Below are positions 1 through 7,414 of a stretch of 10,907 bases of DNA, in pieces. Within the stretch, counting starts at the first letter, position 1, and each line of letters starts with the position of its first letter. The position numbers were made by a program, and so were the translations under genes. The stretch covers positions 1-10,907 of the forward strand of contig CAAFXE010000085.1 in assembly GCA_900766915.1 (NCBI GenBank), given 5' to 3'. Below the pieces are notes generated by a model. It worked only from the letters and a program-made list of their open reading frames with translations, was not told where the DNA came from and did not search any database. Origin of the DNA: Lachnospiraceae bacterium (lineage in GTDB: Bacteria > Bacillota > Clostridia > Lachnospirales > Lachnospiraceae).

Positions 1-193
1 GTCTCGTGGTAATATAATTCATCTGAGCATATATCTGAGGCTTCAGAAGCTCGGAGCATGCACCAATCATCTCCCGATTATCATTCAGTTTTACCGCTCC
101 GATTTCCACTATTTCGAAGGGGAGCGACTCAACCTTGCCCGCCTCATCCGGAGCTCCCTGGTTCCACTCCAGGTCAAAAATAATATAATTCAT
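1..193 (-). CDS. DEDD-family 3'-5' exonuclease, N-terminal part only (runs off left edge)
   Basis: The reverse strand from the ATG at 193 reads MNYIIFDLEWNQ and stays open for 64 codons to the window edge. The FDLEW segment (D7, E9) is the first acidic motif (DxE) of the DnaQ/RNase T-like DEDD exonuclease fold, which uses two metal ions to remove nucleotides from 3' ends. The following FEIVEIGAVKL matches the next strand of that fold. Small stand-alone proteins beginning this way are common in Clostridia and are usually annotated as exonuclease or inhibitor-of-KinA-pathway (KapD-like) proteins. The remaining acidic motifs lie outside the window, so activity cannot be judged. No strong Shine-Dalgarno precedes the ATG, but no better start is visible and the motif sits at the expected distance from it. 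Confidence 0.8.
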   Translation of the reverse strand, partial: MNYIIFDLEWNQGAPDEAGKVESLPFEIVEIGAVKLNDNREMIGACSELLKPQIYAQMNYITTR

Positions 194-229
194 CTTAAAA
201 ATTACAATTGCCTACATTGTTACCAAAAT

Positions 230-259
230 ATTATACCAAATCAGCAACAAAATAGGCAA
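230..259 (-). promoter_or_regulatory. Predicted sigma-A promoter for the exonuclease gene
   Basis: On the minus strand a perfect TATAAT (-10) lies at 230-235. It is preceded after an 18-bp spacer by TTGCCT (-35, 254-259). It faces the exonuclease start at 193, giving a short leader of about 30 nt. This is based on box matches only. Confidence 0.5.
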
Positions 260-341
260 TAATTACTATAATTTTGTGATATTATCTGGAAGGCCTTTTC
301 TTTGGAAAAAGCGCTCTGATTCAGTACCCCGCGATTTCACC

Positions 342-382
342 AAAATAAAAACCGGCGACCTCGTTAATCCGATAATCGCCGG
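342..382 (-). terminator. Rho-independent terminator of the OFA transporter gene
   Basis: The inverted repeat CCGGCGA (352-358) / TCGCCGG (376-382) forms a perfect 7-bp GC-rich stem. Read on the minus strand it is followed at once by TTTTTATTTT (342-351), a U-rich tail. It begins about 20 nt after the transporter stop codon at 404-406, the usual place for an intrinsic terminator. The 17-nt loop is longer than ideal. It also insulates the downstream exonuclease gene, which has its own promoter. Confidence 0.8.
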
Positions 383-403
383 CAAATATCTTATAATATA
401 CTC

Positions 404-1783
404 TTATTTAGCCTTAGCCTTCTTGGCCTCGAGCGCTGCCTCTGACGGTCTTACAAGGAAGATTGAGAGAAGCAGTGATACGATATAGAGCGCACCTGTT
501 ACATACAATACCGTCTGATATCCGACAGGGTTAACTGTAATCATCTCACCGTGATATTCAACCTCACGCAGGAGCTCAGGATGCTTGGCAGCTACCGAAT
601 TGACAATGGCGTTGGCCATCTGGTTACCGGTAAGTCCTGCTATTGCCCAGGCTGAAAGTGTGATACCGTGAATGGCTGAGATGTTGCTCATGCCGTAGTG
701 GTCTGACAGAAGGTTCGGTACGTTAGAGAAGCCTCCGCCGTAGCCTGCGTTTACTACAAAGAGTAAGCAGAGAACGATGATTACAAGAAGTATATTGCTG
801 TTGCCGTCAACAAAGGCATTCTTTATTCCGCCTGTAACGATTGTTAATGCGGTGAATGCAATTGAGATTGCGAAGATAATCTTGTATACGGTGTTTCTGT
901 CCTTCATGCCGTCTGCCATTGCAGAGAAGCCGAGGCGGCCGCCTGCATTGAAGATAGCTGTAACTGTTGAAATGATACCAACCATACTTGCAAGACCGAT
1001 ACACTTAACGATGGCCTTCTCCTGAGAGATAAGTGCAAGACCACAGGTGATATTTAAGTAGAACATAAGCCAGATTCCGATGTAGGTTGCAATCGGCTTA
1101 GACTTGATAACCGCGAAGGTTGATGGCTTGTTCTCAGAACCGGTGGGCTCATGCCATCCTGCCGGCTTCTTGAGAAGCAGGTGACCTACAAACATCATAA
1201 TGAAGTATACAATTGCAAGAATGTAGAACATCTTGAAGACCTCGCCGTTCTGGTTGTCACCGAGGAGCTTCTGCATGATAGGTGATGCGATAGCCTTAGC
1301 TGCACCAAAGCCTGCAACCGCAAGTCCTGTTGCAAGACCCTTCCTATCCTCGAACCAGAGCATCAGAGTCTTAACCGGTGACAGATAGCCTGTACCAAGA
1401 CCGATACCCATTATGAGACCGTAGCATACATAGATACCAACAAGTGCGAGAACACTGTGCTGGTTCATTCCGCCGTACCAGATGAAGAAGCCGGTACCTG
1501 CCATACCGCCTGCGAAGCAGATGGTGGCAATAAGCGAAGACTTATGAATATCCTTCTCAACAACATTACCTAAGAATGCTGCCGACATACCAAGGAAAAA
1601 GATTGCGAAGCTGAATGCCCACTCAGTTGCACTCTTTGACCAGCCAATATAATTGGCAATTTCCTGACTGAATATCGACCAGCAGTATACTGTACCAATA
1701 CTCATGTGTAGAAGTAATGCGGGAATGGCTCCGCGAATCCACTTATTCTCACGCCATCCACCCTGTTTTGTGTTTTCTGCCAT
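404..1783 (-). CDS. MFS transporter, OFA (oxalate/formate antiporter-like) family
   Basis: A 459-residue integral membrane protein with about 12 hydrophobic segments, the normal MFS size. The stretch YLSPVKTLMLWFEDRKGLAT (residues 133-152), followed by GLAVAGFGAAK, is the signature loop of the OFA family (oxalate:formate exchanger OxlT and relatives). The N-terminal IPALLLHMSIGTVYCWSIFS also fits OFA proteins, as does the C-terminal LVRPSEAALEAKKAKAK tail. Most Firmicute members carry small carboxylates of unproven identity, so oxalate exchange should not be assumed. The start is supported by a purine-rich AGGGAGAGGG about 7 nt upstream. The gene has a near-consensus promoter (1826-1854) and a strong terminator (342-382), so it appears to be monocistronic and well expressed. 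It is divergent from the permease at 2027. Family assignment is confident; substrate is unknown. Confidence 0.88.
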   Translation of the reverse strand: MAENTKQGGWRENKWIRGAIPALLLHMSIGTVYCWSIFSQEIANYIGWSKSATEWAFSFAIFFLGMSAAFLGNVVEKDIHKSSLIATICFAGGMAGTGFFIWYGGMNQHSVLALVGIYVCYGLIMGIGLGTGYLSPVKTLMLWFEDRKGLATGLAVAGFGAAKAIASPIMQKLLGDNQNGEVFKMFYILAIVYFIMMFVGHLLLKKPAGWHEPTGSENKPSTFAVIKSKPIATYIGIWLMFYLNITCGLALISQEKAIVKCIGLASMVGIISTVTAIFNAGGRLGFSAMADGMKDRNTVYKIIFAISIAFTALTIVTGGIKNAFVDGNSNILLVIIVLCLLFVVNAGYGGGFSNVPNLLSDHYGMSNISAIHGITLSAWAIAGLTGNQMANAIVNSVAAKHPELLREVEYHGEMITVNPVGYQTVLYVTGALYIVSLLLSIFLVRPSEAALEAKKAKAK

Positions 1784-1825
1784 AGAATTTCCCTCTCCCT
1801 ATGTATAGATTTCAGTACAATTTTC

Positions 1826-1854
1826 ATTATATCGTGTAAATCTGATTATGTCGA
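1826..1854 (-). promoter_or_regulatory. Strong sigma-A promoter for the OFA transporter gene
   Basis: On the minus strand TCGACA (1849-1854) is separated by exactly 17 bp from a perfect TATAAT (1826-1831). This is one mismatch from the full TTGACA-N17-TATAAT consensus. Transcription would start near 1819, leaving a leader of roughly 35 nt before the ATG at 1783. Confidence 0.75.
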
Positions 1855-1872
1855 TGACTTTATATTCCGGTA

Positions 1873-1901
1873 AGCTCAGCTATTGTTTTAAACAGCTCAG
1901 C
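1873..1901. repeat. Direct repeat AGCTCAGC x2 in the divergent intergenic region
   Basis: AGCTCAGC occurs at 1873-1880 and again at 1894-1901, start to start 21 bp, about two helical turns. It lies upstream of both divergent transporter promoters. Between the copies is TGTTTTAAACA (arms TGTTT and AAACA). The spacing suits a regulator binding on one face of the DNA, but two 8-mers could also arise by chance. Confidence 0.3.
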
Positions 1902-1980
1902 AAATACTTGTGATTTTTCTCATAAGTTTCTCTTTATACTTAAATATAGTATTATTAGTAGGAGGAAGAAAACTATCGGT

Positions 1981-2040
1981 GTGGAGATAATCCGTAACCC
2001 GGATAATAAAATAAGGATAAGAATTTATGAAGAATTATAG
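1981..2040 (+). other. Possible 19-codon leader ORF overlapping the permease start
   Basis: A GTG at 1981 opens VEIIRNPDNKIRIRIYEEL and ends at TAG 2038-2040, running 14 nt past the permease ATG at 2027 in another frame. A strong AGGAGG lies at 1960-1965. It is 15 nt from this GTG, which is long, and is too far from 2027 to serve the permease, which has its own AAGGA at 2013-2017. The orphan strong ribosome site is the main reason to list it. No homologue is recognised and it may not be translated. A candidate -10 box TATACT lies at 1935-1940 with no convincing -35. Confidence 0.2.
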
Positions 2041-3208
2041 AAAAACAAAAATCGCATGCTACTTGGGCTTTATCACACAGGCAATAGCGGCCAATTTTAC
2101 ACCACTTCTGTTTCTTAAGTTCCATGCAGACTACAATATATCACTTGGAAAAATTGCTCTGATTTCGACTTTCTTTTTCTTTACACAGCTTCTGGTGGAT
2201 CTGTTCTGTGCCAGATTCGTAGACAGGATAGGATATAGGAAATGTATAGTGACATCAGAGGTCTGCTCTGCTGCGGGATTGATAGGACTGGCTTTTCTGC
2301 CGGAAATATTTCCATCGCCCTTTGTCGGAATAATTACAAGTGTAATCGTGTACGCAATAGGCAGCGGACTTATTGAGGTACTATGCAGCCCAATCGTGGA
2401 AGCCTGTCCTTTTGAGAACAAGGAAGCGACTATGAGCCTGCTGCACTCCTTTTATTGTTGGGGATCTGTAGGAACCATACTTTTGTCGACATTATTCTTT
2501 ATGATATTCGGAATCGACAGTTGGAAGTATCTGGCGGTAATCTTTGCAATGGTTCCCGCATTAAATACTTATAATTTTCTTACCTGTCCCATTGAAATGC
2601 TTGTTGAAGACGGCGAGGGTATAGGAATAAGAAGGCTTGTGGCTAATCCAATGTTCATAATCGCAATTATACTGATGGTTTGCTCAGGAGCATCAGAACT
2701 TGCAATGGCACAATGGGCTTCAGCCTATGCCGAATCAGCACTGGGCTTCACCAAAACCGTAGGAGATATAGCAGGCCCCTGTCTTTTCGCGGTAATGATG
2801 GGTATTTCGAGGATATTATTCGGTAAATTCGGAGATAAATTAGACTTAAGAAAATTCATGATAGGATCCGGAGTGCTGTGTTTCTTATGTTATATGATGG
2901 CCTCCTTTTCAAACAGTCCGTTAGTGGGCCTTATTGGTTGTGTTGTCTGCGGATTTTCGGTAGGTCTCATGTGGCCCGGTACCATCAGTATCTCATCTAA
3001 GGCTTTTCCGACAGGAGGAACCGCAATGTTTGCGCTTTTAGCAATGGCAGGTGATCTTGGCGGAGGTATCGGTCCCGCTATTGTCGGAAGAGTTGCGGAC
3101 TTATTCGGAGGCAGCATCAATATGGGACTACGCGTAGGTCTCATCTTCCCGTTTATACTATGTGTTATGCTAATTCTCTTCATTATCCTTAGTAAGAGAG
3201 AAAGGTAA
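2027..3208 (+). CDS. MFS permease, 12 TM, substrate unknown (FHS/sugar-type resemblance)
   Basis: A 393-residue polytopic membrane protein of typical MFS length. The loop 2-3 motif A appears as ARFVDRIGYRK (residues 62-72). Its pseudo-repeat in the second half is GKFGDKLDLRK (266-276), which marks the two six-helix halves. The segment ELAMAQWASAYAESALG (224-240) resembles the helix 7 region of FucP-like fucose/hexose symporters, where an acidic residue and an aromatic line the sugar path. That is the basis for the sugar-type suggestion, which is inference. AGDLGGGIGPAIVG (341-354) fits helix 11. Start choice: AAGGA at 2013-2017, 9 nt before the ATG. It diverges from the OFA transporter and converges on the c-di-GMP gene with only 30 bp between stop codons. 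No intrinsic terminator is visible in that gap. Confidence 0.82.
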   Translation: MKNYRKTKIACYLGFITQAIAANFTPLLFLKFHADYNISLGKIALISTFFFFTQLLVDLFCARFVDRIGYRKCIVTSEVCSAAGLIGLAFLPEIFPSPFVGIITSVIVYAIGSGLIEVLCSPIVEACPFENKEATMSLLHSFYCWGSVGTILLSTLFFMIFGIDSWKYLAVIFAMVPALNTYNFLTCPIEMLVEDGEGIGIRRLVANPMFIIAIILMVCSGASELAMAQWASAYAESALGFTKTVGDIAGPCLFAVMMGISRILFGKFGDKLDLRKFMIGSGVLCFLCYMMASFSNSPLVGLIGCVVCGFSVGLMWPGTISISSKAFPTGGTAMFALLAMAGDLGGGIGPAIVGRVADLFGGSINMGLRVGLIFPFILCVMLILFIILSKRER

Positions 3209-3238
3209 GAGTTCCTCCACATGCGGTAAAATGCTGTG

Positions 3239-4993
3239 TCAAACGACCAAAAGGCTGTTGCCGCTGCGCTGCTTTGCCTGCTTCTTTGTTTGCGCAATGA
3301 CTACAGACAGTTCCTTGATTGACCCAAAACTGTGTTCACGATTTGTTATTGCCGCCGCAGACAAGGTTGCAAGAGGGAACTTCTCAACAAAGCCGCTTCT
3401 GTTTTTGGACACGATGTACCCCCTTTTTCTGTCGTCTTCACAGTACAGGTAACGCGATTTGTCGGTAAACTGACGGAACACATCTTGGCAGAAGCGTTCT
3501 ATACTGTCTCCGTTCGTTATCACAACAAAATCATCGCCGCCTATGTGACCACAGAAATCACCTTCGCAGCAGAATTCCGTCAGAGTTTCCGCCACCATTT
3601 TTATCATCAGATCCCCATTTGTAAAGCCGTATGCATCATTATACGCTTTAAAGTTATCGAGATCAAAATAAATAATCGCGAAAGGATTGCTGCTACCGAT
3701 CAGCTTTTCCACATATTCATCAATAACGATATTACCCGGAAGACCGGTAAGAGGGTTACAGTCGGAGGCACGCTTTACCTGAACATTAACAGAGGCAAGA
3801 AGAAGGTTTTTTATGCTGACAAATCCACGGTATTCCTGCGATGAACCACTGATCACCGGAATGGAATCGTAAACATACGGCTGGCATCTTGACATTGCCA
3901 TCTTTGACACTGTTTCAACCGGCGTGTCCTCAATAACGATAAGGCAGGAGACGTCCATTAATTCGCCAACATGTCTCCGATAATTCAGATTGTATCCATA
4001 CATTCCGCTGAGCGCGCTAAGTACCTGCCTTCTGGTAAGAACCCCCAAAAATTTCCCGTTGTCATCTACGATCGCTATTTCGGTAACACTGGGGTCGCTC
4101 ATTACTTCGTAGGCTTCAGTAACTTTTGCATCGGGTAAAAGCGTTGGCTTTTTTGAGCAAATATCCTTTACCGTACTGAGAATCGAAGGCTTAAAACTGA
4201 CTTTATTATATTCATTGCTCAGTTCGATGATCTGCTTTCTTACTTTGGGGGTTATCTCTTCAAATTTCTTACTTGGGCGTGCAAAATAGAAGCCCTGTGC
4301 ATAGCCTATCTTTAATTGGACAAGTACTCTAAGCTGTTCATAGCTTTCCACGCCCTGCGCTATCAGCGGTATGCCAATGTCCCCCGCGAACTGTGCCAAT
4401 GCTGAAACAAACGACCGCTTCATATTATCGTTTTCGATGTCGTGAATGATTCCCGCGTCAATCTTTATATACTGCGGATTCACCTCAAGTAAACGGTTGA
4501 TTCCCGAATAACCCGAGCAAACATTCGTTACCGCAATGCCGTATCCCTGATCCCGATAATTTATCAATGCGGACTTGTACAGCGCCATGTTGCTTTCAGA
4601 CCAGCTTTCTGCCGCTTCAAACACGATATCTCCATAGCTGATGTCGTCCTTTTTCAGCTTCTCTATCGTAATCCCACTTCCAAACTCCGGATCACAGAGA
4701 ATATCCGGGTCCAGGTTAAGAAACAACTTCGTGTTCTGAGGCTTATCGGCGGCCCTTTTAATCGATATCGTGCGGCAAAGGAATTCAAACTTCCACAGGC
4801 ACTTCATCTCCCTTGCGATGTCAAAGGCCTCAGAGATGCTGAAACAGCACGAATTCAATGTAATTCTGCTGAATGCCTCATAAGCAAATACCGACCCATT
4901 TTTCAGAGAAACAATCGGCTGAAATACCGCCTTTACAGCCTTATTCTTTATGATTTCATTCATCTGTTTTCTGATCTCATCTGTTAGCTTCAT
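3239..4993 (-). CDS. EAL-CBS-CBS-GGDEF cyclic-di-GMP signalling protein with degenerate EAL
   Basis: A 584-residue soluble protein with no membrane segments. Domains in order: EAL-like (about 13-245), paired CBS domains (about 272-398, likely nucleotide sensing), GGDEF (about 407-575). The EAL fold is clear (YEAF 38-41, N93, E126, KID 177-179, QGF 233-235). However, the metal-binding DDFG is TNVC (156-159) and the AEGVE glutamate is Q213, so phosphodiesterase activity is very unlikely; c-di-GMP binding may remain. The GGDEF has the metal and substrate segment FDLDNFKAYND (443-453) and GGDDF (485-489), with Asp in place of the catalytic Glu. The inhibitory RxxD site is CEGD, so product inhibition should be absent. 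A GGAGG site lies 6 nt before the ATG. It follows the FIST-EAL gene by 21 nt, so they are probably an operon. Whether GGDDF is active is uncertain. Confidence 0.87.
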   Translation of the reverse strand: MKLTDEIRKQMNEIIKNKAVKAVFQPIVSLKNGSVFAYEAFSRITLNSCCFSISEAFDIAREMKCLWKFEFLCRTISIKRAADKPQNTKLFLNLDPDILCDPEFGSGITIEKLKKDDISYGDIVFEAAESWSESNMALYKSALINYRDQGYGIAVTNVCSGYSGINRLLEVNPQYIKIDAGIIHDIENDNMKRSFVSALAQFAGDIGIPLIAQGVESYEQLRVLVQLKIGYAQGFYFARPSKKFEEITPKVRKQIIELSNEYNKVSFKPSILSTVKDICSKKPTLLPDAKVTEAYEVMSDPSVTEIAIVDDNGKFLGVLTRRQVLSALSGMYGYNLNYRRHVGELMDVSCLIVIEDTPVETVSKMAMSRCQPYVYDSIPVISGSSQEYRGFVSIKNLLLASVNVQVKRASDCNPLTGLPGNIVIDEYVEKLIGSSNPFAIIYFDLDNFKAYNDAYGFTNGDLMIKMVAETLTEFCCEGDFCGHIGGDDFVVITNGDSIERFCQDVFRQFTDKSRYLYCEDDRKRGYIVSKNRSGFVEKFPLATLSAAAITNREHSFGSIKELSVVIAQTKKQAKQRSGNSLLVV

Positions 4994-5014
4994 ACCAAAC
5001 CTCCGGTAAGGTGC

Positions 5015-5281
5015 CTACTGTTTAATAATATGCTCTCTGACATTTTGCCATGGCTGCGGTTTTGAAAACAGATAGCCCTGCGAATAGGATATTCCCATAT
5101 TCTCTATGTTCTTTTGTATCTCTGAATTTTCAACATACTCTGCAATGACCTGTGTTTCCTGTGTACTGCACCAGCTGCTTAATATACTCACGAACTGCAT
5201 GCTTTTTTTATCGTGGCATAGCATTCGAATGATCTCCCCATCAATTTTGAGATAATCAGCATCAATGCGCAGAATATGCAT
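5015..5281 (-). pseudogene. C-terminal fragment of the IS21-split FIST-GGDEF-EAL gene
   Basis: Eighty-eight codons form the last third of an EAL domain: LKID (residues 11-14), IAEYVEN (46-52, with E48 matching the AEGVE glutamate) and QGYLFSKP (68-75). The N-terminal EAL half with the EAL, N and DDFG motifs is missing; it lies on the other side of the IS at 7464. The apparent ATG at 5279-5281 lies inside the 5-bp target duplication and has no Shine-Dalgarno, so it is a by-product of the insertion, not a real start. Joined to residue L737 of the upstream part it continues FSNL-MHILRIDADYLKIDG in frame, exactly as EAL proteins read. As a free fragment it cannot hydrolyse c-di-GMP. It ends 21 nt before the next signalling gene. 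Confidence 0.88.
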
Positions 5282-5282
5282 C
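5278..5282. repeat. Target site duplication GCATC, copy 1
   Basis: GCATC immediately left of the IS terminus TGTAAATG. The same five bases follow the other terminus at 7464. Five bp is within the range reported for IS21-family insertions (4-8 bp). Confidence 0.9.
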
Positions 5283-5331
5283 TGTAAATGTCAACATTGA
5301 AATGCTGAAAAGTTCCGAAGTAAAAATGTAG
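5283..5331. repeat. IS21 terminal inverted repeat, istB side (IRR)
   Basis: Aligned with the reverse complement of 7415-7463, 36 of 49 positions match. The conserved blocks are TGTAAATG at the tip, AAAGTTCCGA in the middle and AAATGTAG at the inner end. Two related subrepeats (centred on GAAATG and AAAATG) start 24 bp apart, the multiple-repeat layout of IS21 ends where the transposase binds. Confidence 0.88.
5289..5294 (-). promoter_or_regulatory. Outward-facing -35 box in IRR
   Basis: On the minus strand a perfect TTGACA points out of the element, 6 bp from its tip. No good -10 stands 16-18 bp downstream in the present flank (TGCGCA at 17), so it is probably silent here. IS21 is known to carry such a box, used when two copies abut. 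Confidence 0.5.
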
Positions 5332-5335
5332 TTTT

Positions 5336-6100
5336 TTACCGACCTGGTTTTTGCTCTTCAGCATCCAATAAATCATAGTAATCTTTGGTTCTATATGATG
5401 GACCAACCATCTTGATTACATGCGAATGATGAAGTAAGCGATCAAGGATTGCATTTGCAAGCATAGCATCCGAGAATACATCTCCCCATTTGCTAAAAGG
5501 TTGATTTGTTGTGATTATTGTCGAGCTGTGTTCATACCTTTTAGCTATAAGTTGGAATAGCAGATTTGCACCAGTCTTATCTACAGGTAGGTATCCTATT
5601 TCATCGATAATCAAAAGCTTATATTTGGCAAAGTGTTTTAATCTAGCCTCAAGCCTATTTTCATCATGTGCCTTTCTAAGCGTTTGAATTAGATCATGGC
5701 ATGTGATGAAGTAAGTGATATTCCTTTTCTTTGCAGCTTCAATTCCAATAGCAGTAGCAAGATGAGTCTTACCAGTGCCTGGTGTACCAAAGAATAAAAT
5801 ATTTTCCTTTTGATCAAGGAATCTTAATGAAGCTAAATCCTTTATTTCAGCTTTGTTCACCGATGGTTGAAAATGATAATCATACTCATCAAGCGTTTTT
5901 ATATATGGAAAATGTGAAACGCTGACTTGAATCTGAGCCGCCCTGTGATTTCTAAGGCTTAATTCTCTGTCAGAGATTTCTAATAAGGCATCCTGAAGGG
6001 CTATACCTTCTTTAGCTGCTTTGCTTAAATATTCAGATAAGTATGGTTCCACTTCTGTGAAACCAAGCTCATCTAGGTTATTAACTAATTGTGCATACAT
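5336..6100 (-). CDS. istB: IS21 helper ATPase IstB
   Basis: A 254-residue DnaA/DnaC-like AAA+ ATPase that assembles on target DNA and activates the IstA transposase. Walker A is GTPGTGKT (residues 105-112). Walker B is LLIIDE, ending at D166-E167. The following IGYLPVDKTGANLLFQLI and sensor segment TIITTNQPFSKW are typical of IstB. Start choice: an upstream in-frame ATG at 6121 would overlap istA, but the ATG at 6100 has AGGAGG (6110-6115) 9 nt away and begins MYAQLVNNLDELG, the normal IstB N-terminus. Two nt separate it from the istA stop at 6103-6105, and its ribosome site lies within the last istA codons, so translation is likely coupled. The length is normal for the family. The stop is next to the element end. 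Confidence 0.93.
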   Translation of the reverse strand: MYAQLVNNLDELGFTEVEPYLSEYLSKAAKEGIALQDALLEISDRELSLRNHRAAQIQVSVSHFPYIKTLDEYDYHFQPSVNKAEIKDLASLRFLDQKENILFFGTPGTGKTHLATAIGIEAAKKRNITYFITCHDLIQTLRKAHDENRLEARLKHFAKYKLLIIDEIGYLPVDKTGANLLFQLIAKRYEHSSTIITTNQPFSKWGDVFSDAMLANAILDRLLHHSHVIKMVGPSYRTKDYYDLLDAEEQKPGR

Positions 6101-6102
6101 TT

Positions 6103-7344
6103 TTACAATCCTCCTATGCATCGATCCATGTTTAGTAGATTATGTTGGACGAAATGTAAAATCTCAGCATCTGTCTTATGACGCATAGCATCGCTTCTTA
6201 AGATGTCACAAGCAGTATCAATAGTGTAGTTGTACATTTTTGTACTGAGTTCGTGACAGACAACAAGCTCGTTGCTATAATAGATGCCAAGAATACCGTT
6301 ATCATCAACTTTAACGGTCATTCTTTCGCCTATGTAACGAGTAGGTACTGAGTATTTTTTACCTTCATACTTAATCATGGATTCTCTGTTAACAGGATAT
6401 GTTTTATCTTCTTGGCGGGAGATGTAATTCTGTAAGATTTCCATGCGAGGTAGTGGTAGAAAATACTCTTTTTCTTTTTGGAAAAGTTCAAATGGTATTT
6501 CACCAGAGCCCTGAGATACTTCATGGTTTATATCATCCATAAAGTTTTGACTTATAAGCACTAAGTCATCCCAGGTATCAAACTCCTCATTGTAAGCTTT
6601 TAGTCTATCCATAAGCTTTGCCAAAGCCTCGACCTTACCTTTTGTTTGAGGTCTATATGGCTGGCAGGCAATGGGCTTAAATCCTATATCTTTGGCATAG
6701 TATTCAAATCTGTCATTAAAAACAGTTTTGGTAAATGAACTTTTGGAATGGTCCACAACAGTCTTCATGTTATCAAAGAGGATTTCATGTGGGATTCCAC
6801 CAAAGAACTGAAAAGCTTTTGTCATACAATCAAAGAGAGTTGGCTGACTTCGGTCTGATGTTATCATTAGAAATTTTAATCTAGAGTAACCTAATACCAT
6901 AAGAAAGATATTGATTTTGAATTCTTCACCATACCTATTTACAAGCGTCATATCTTCCTTCCAGTCAACTTGTGCTTGAAGCCCTGGACTGGTTTCAAAT
7001 CGTATAGTTGCCTTTTTAACTTCAGCGTCTTTATGCCGTTTAACAAAGTCAGCAACAATACTGTATTTACCTGTATAACCTTTCTTTTCAATAAACTTAT
7101 ATACAGCCATTGCAGTGCAACCATACGTGTCAACCTTATGAATAATTAGATCTTTATAATCATCAAGCTTCGAGTGATACTCTCGAGTATTCTCTTTTGG
7201 CTTGAGCTCACCTGACTGAATCTTCAGATACCTGTCTATGGTTCTGGGATCACAGTCATAACGCCGGGCAAGTTCGGCCTTATTGTACATGGGCAGATCC
7301 TCCTTGGTAATAAAATCAATTAAGTCTTTAATGTCACCTCTCAT
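6103..7344 (-). CDS. istA: IS21-family DDE transposase IstA
   Basis: A 413-residue transposase. The N-terminal helix-turn-helix, MYNKAELARRYDCDPRTIDR (residues 19-38), binds the element ends. The rve/RNase H-like catalytic core follows, with the DDE triad readable as D127 (QAQVDW), D191 (LFDNMKTVV) and E239 (TKGKVEAL). The C-terminal beta-rich region (about 325-375; YPVNRESMIKYEGKKYSVP) matches the Mu-type C-terminal domain of IstA. The length fits the shorter IstA branch. GGAGG at 7353-7357 sits 8 nt before the ATG. No frameshift or stop is seen and all catalytic residues are present, so it is probably functional. It lies directly upstream of istB in the same transcript. Confidence 0.94.
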   Translation of the reverse strand: MRGDIKDLIDFITKEDLPMYNKAELARRYDCDPRTIDRYLKIQSGELKPKENTREYHSKLDDYKDLIIHKVDTYGCTAMAVYKFIEKKGYTGKYSIVADFVKRHKDAEVKKATIRFETSPGLQAQVDWKEDMTLVNRYGEEFKINIFLMVLGYSRLKFLMITSDRSQPTLFDCMTKAFQFFGGIPHEILFDNMKTVVDHSKSSFTKTVFNDRFEYYAKDIGFKPIACQPYRPQTKGKVEALAKLMDRLKAYNEEFDTWDDLVLISQNFMDDINHEVSQGSGEIPFELFQKEKEYFLPLPRMEILQNYISRQEDKTYPVNRESMIKYEGKKYSVPTRYIGERMTVKVDDNGILGIYYSNELVVCHELSTKMYNYTIDTACDILRSDAMRHKTDAEILHFVQHNLLNMDRCIGGL

Positions 7345-7373
7345 CTTGGGTACCTCCGGAAAAAGATGACATT

Positions 7374-7402
7374 AGTATAAAAGAAAAAAGCTACCATAGA
7401 AA
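7374..7402 (-). promoter_or_regulatory. Weak candidate promoter for istAB
   Basis: On the minus strand TATACT (7374-7379) is preceded after 17 bp by TTTCTA (7397-7402). It lies between the terminal repeat and the istA start. The -35 is poor (3 of 6), which would suit the low resting expression of an IS21 transposase. Confidence 0.35.
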
Positions 7403-7414
7403 ATGCATGAATTC

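Noticed and set aside
3209..3238. A bidirectional terminator between the convergent genes
   Set aside because: The 30-bp gap holds no stable stem and no U-run in either direction.
3332..3844. A plus-strand 170-codon frame opposite the GGDEF region
   Set aside because: It lies entirely antisense to a well-supported GGDEF/CBS coding sequence and resembles no known protein.
5015..5281. A separate 88-residue EAL-type gene
   Set aside because: Its ATG lies in the target duplication, there is no ribosome site, and it joins in frame with the truncated gene across the IS. It is a fragment, not a gene.
5320..5339. An intrinsic terminator after istB
   Set aside because: GTAAAAA/TTTTTAC is weak, overlaps the stop codon and is followed by TTCGG rather than a U-tract.
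6101..6121. istB starting at the ATG at 6121
   Set aside because: The ATG at 6100 has a full AGGAGG at ideal distance; the 6121 start would need a ribosome site deeper in istA, and none is visible.
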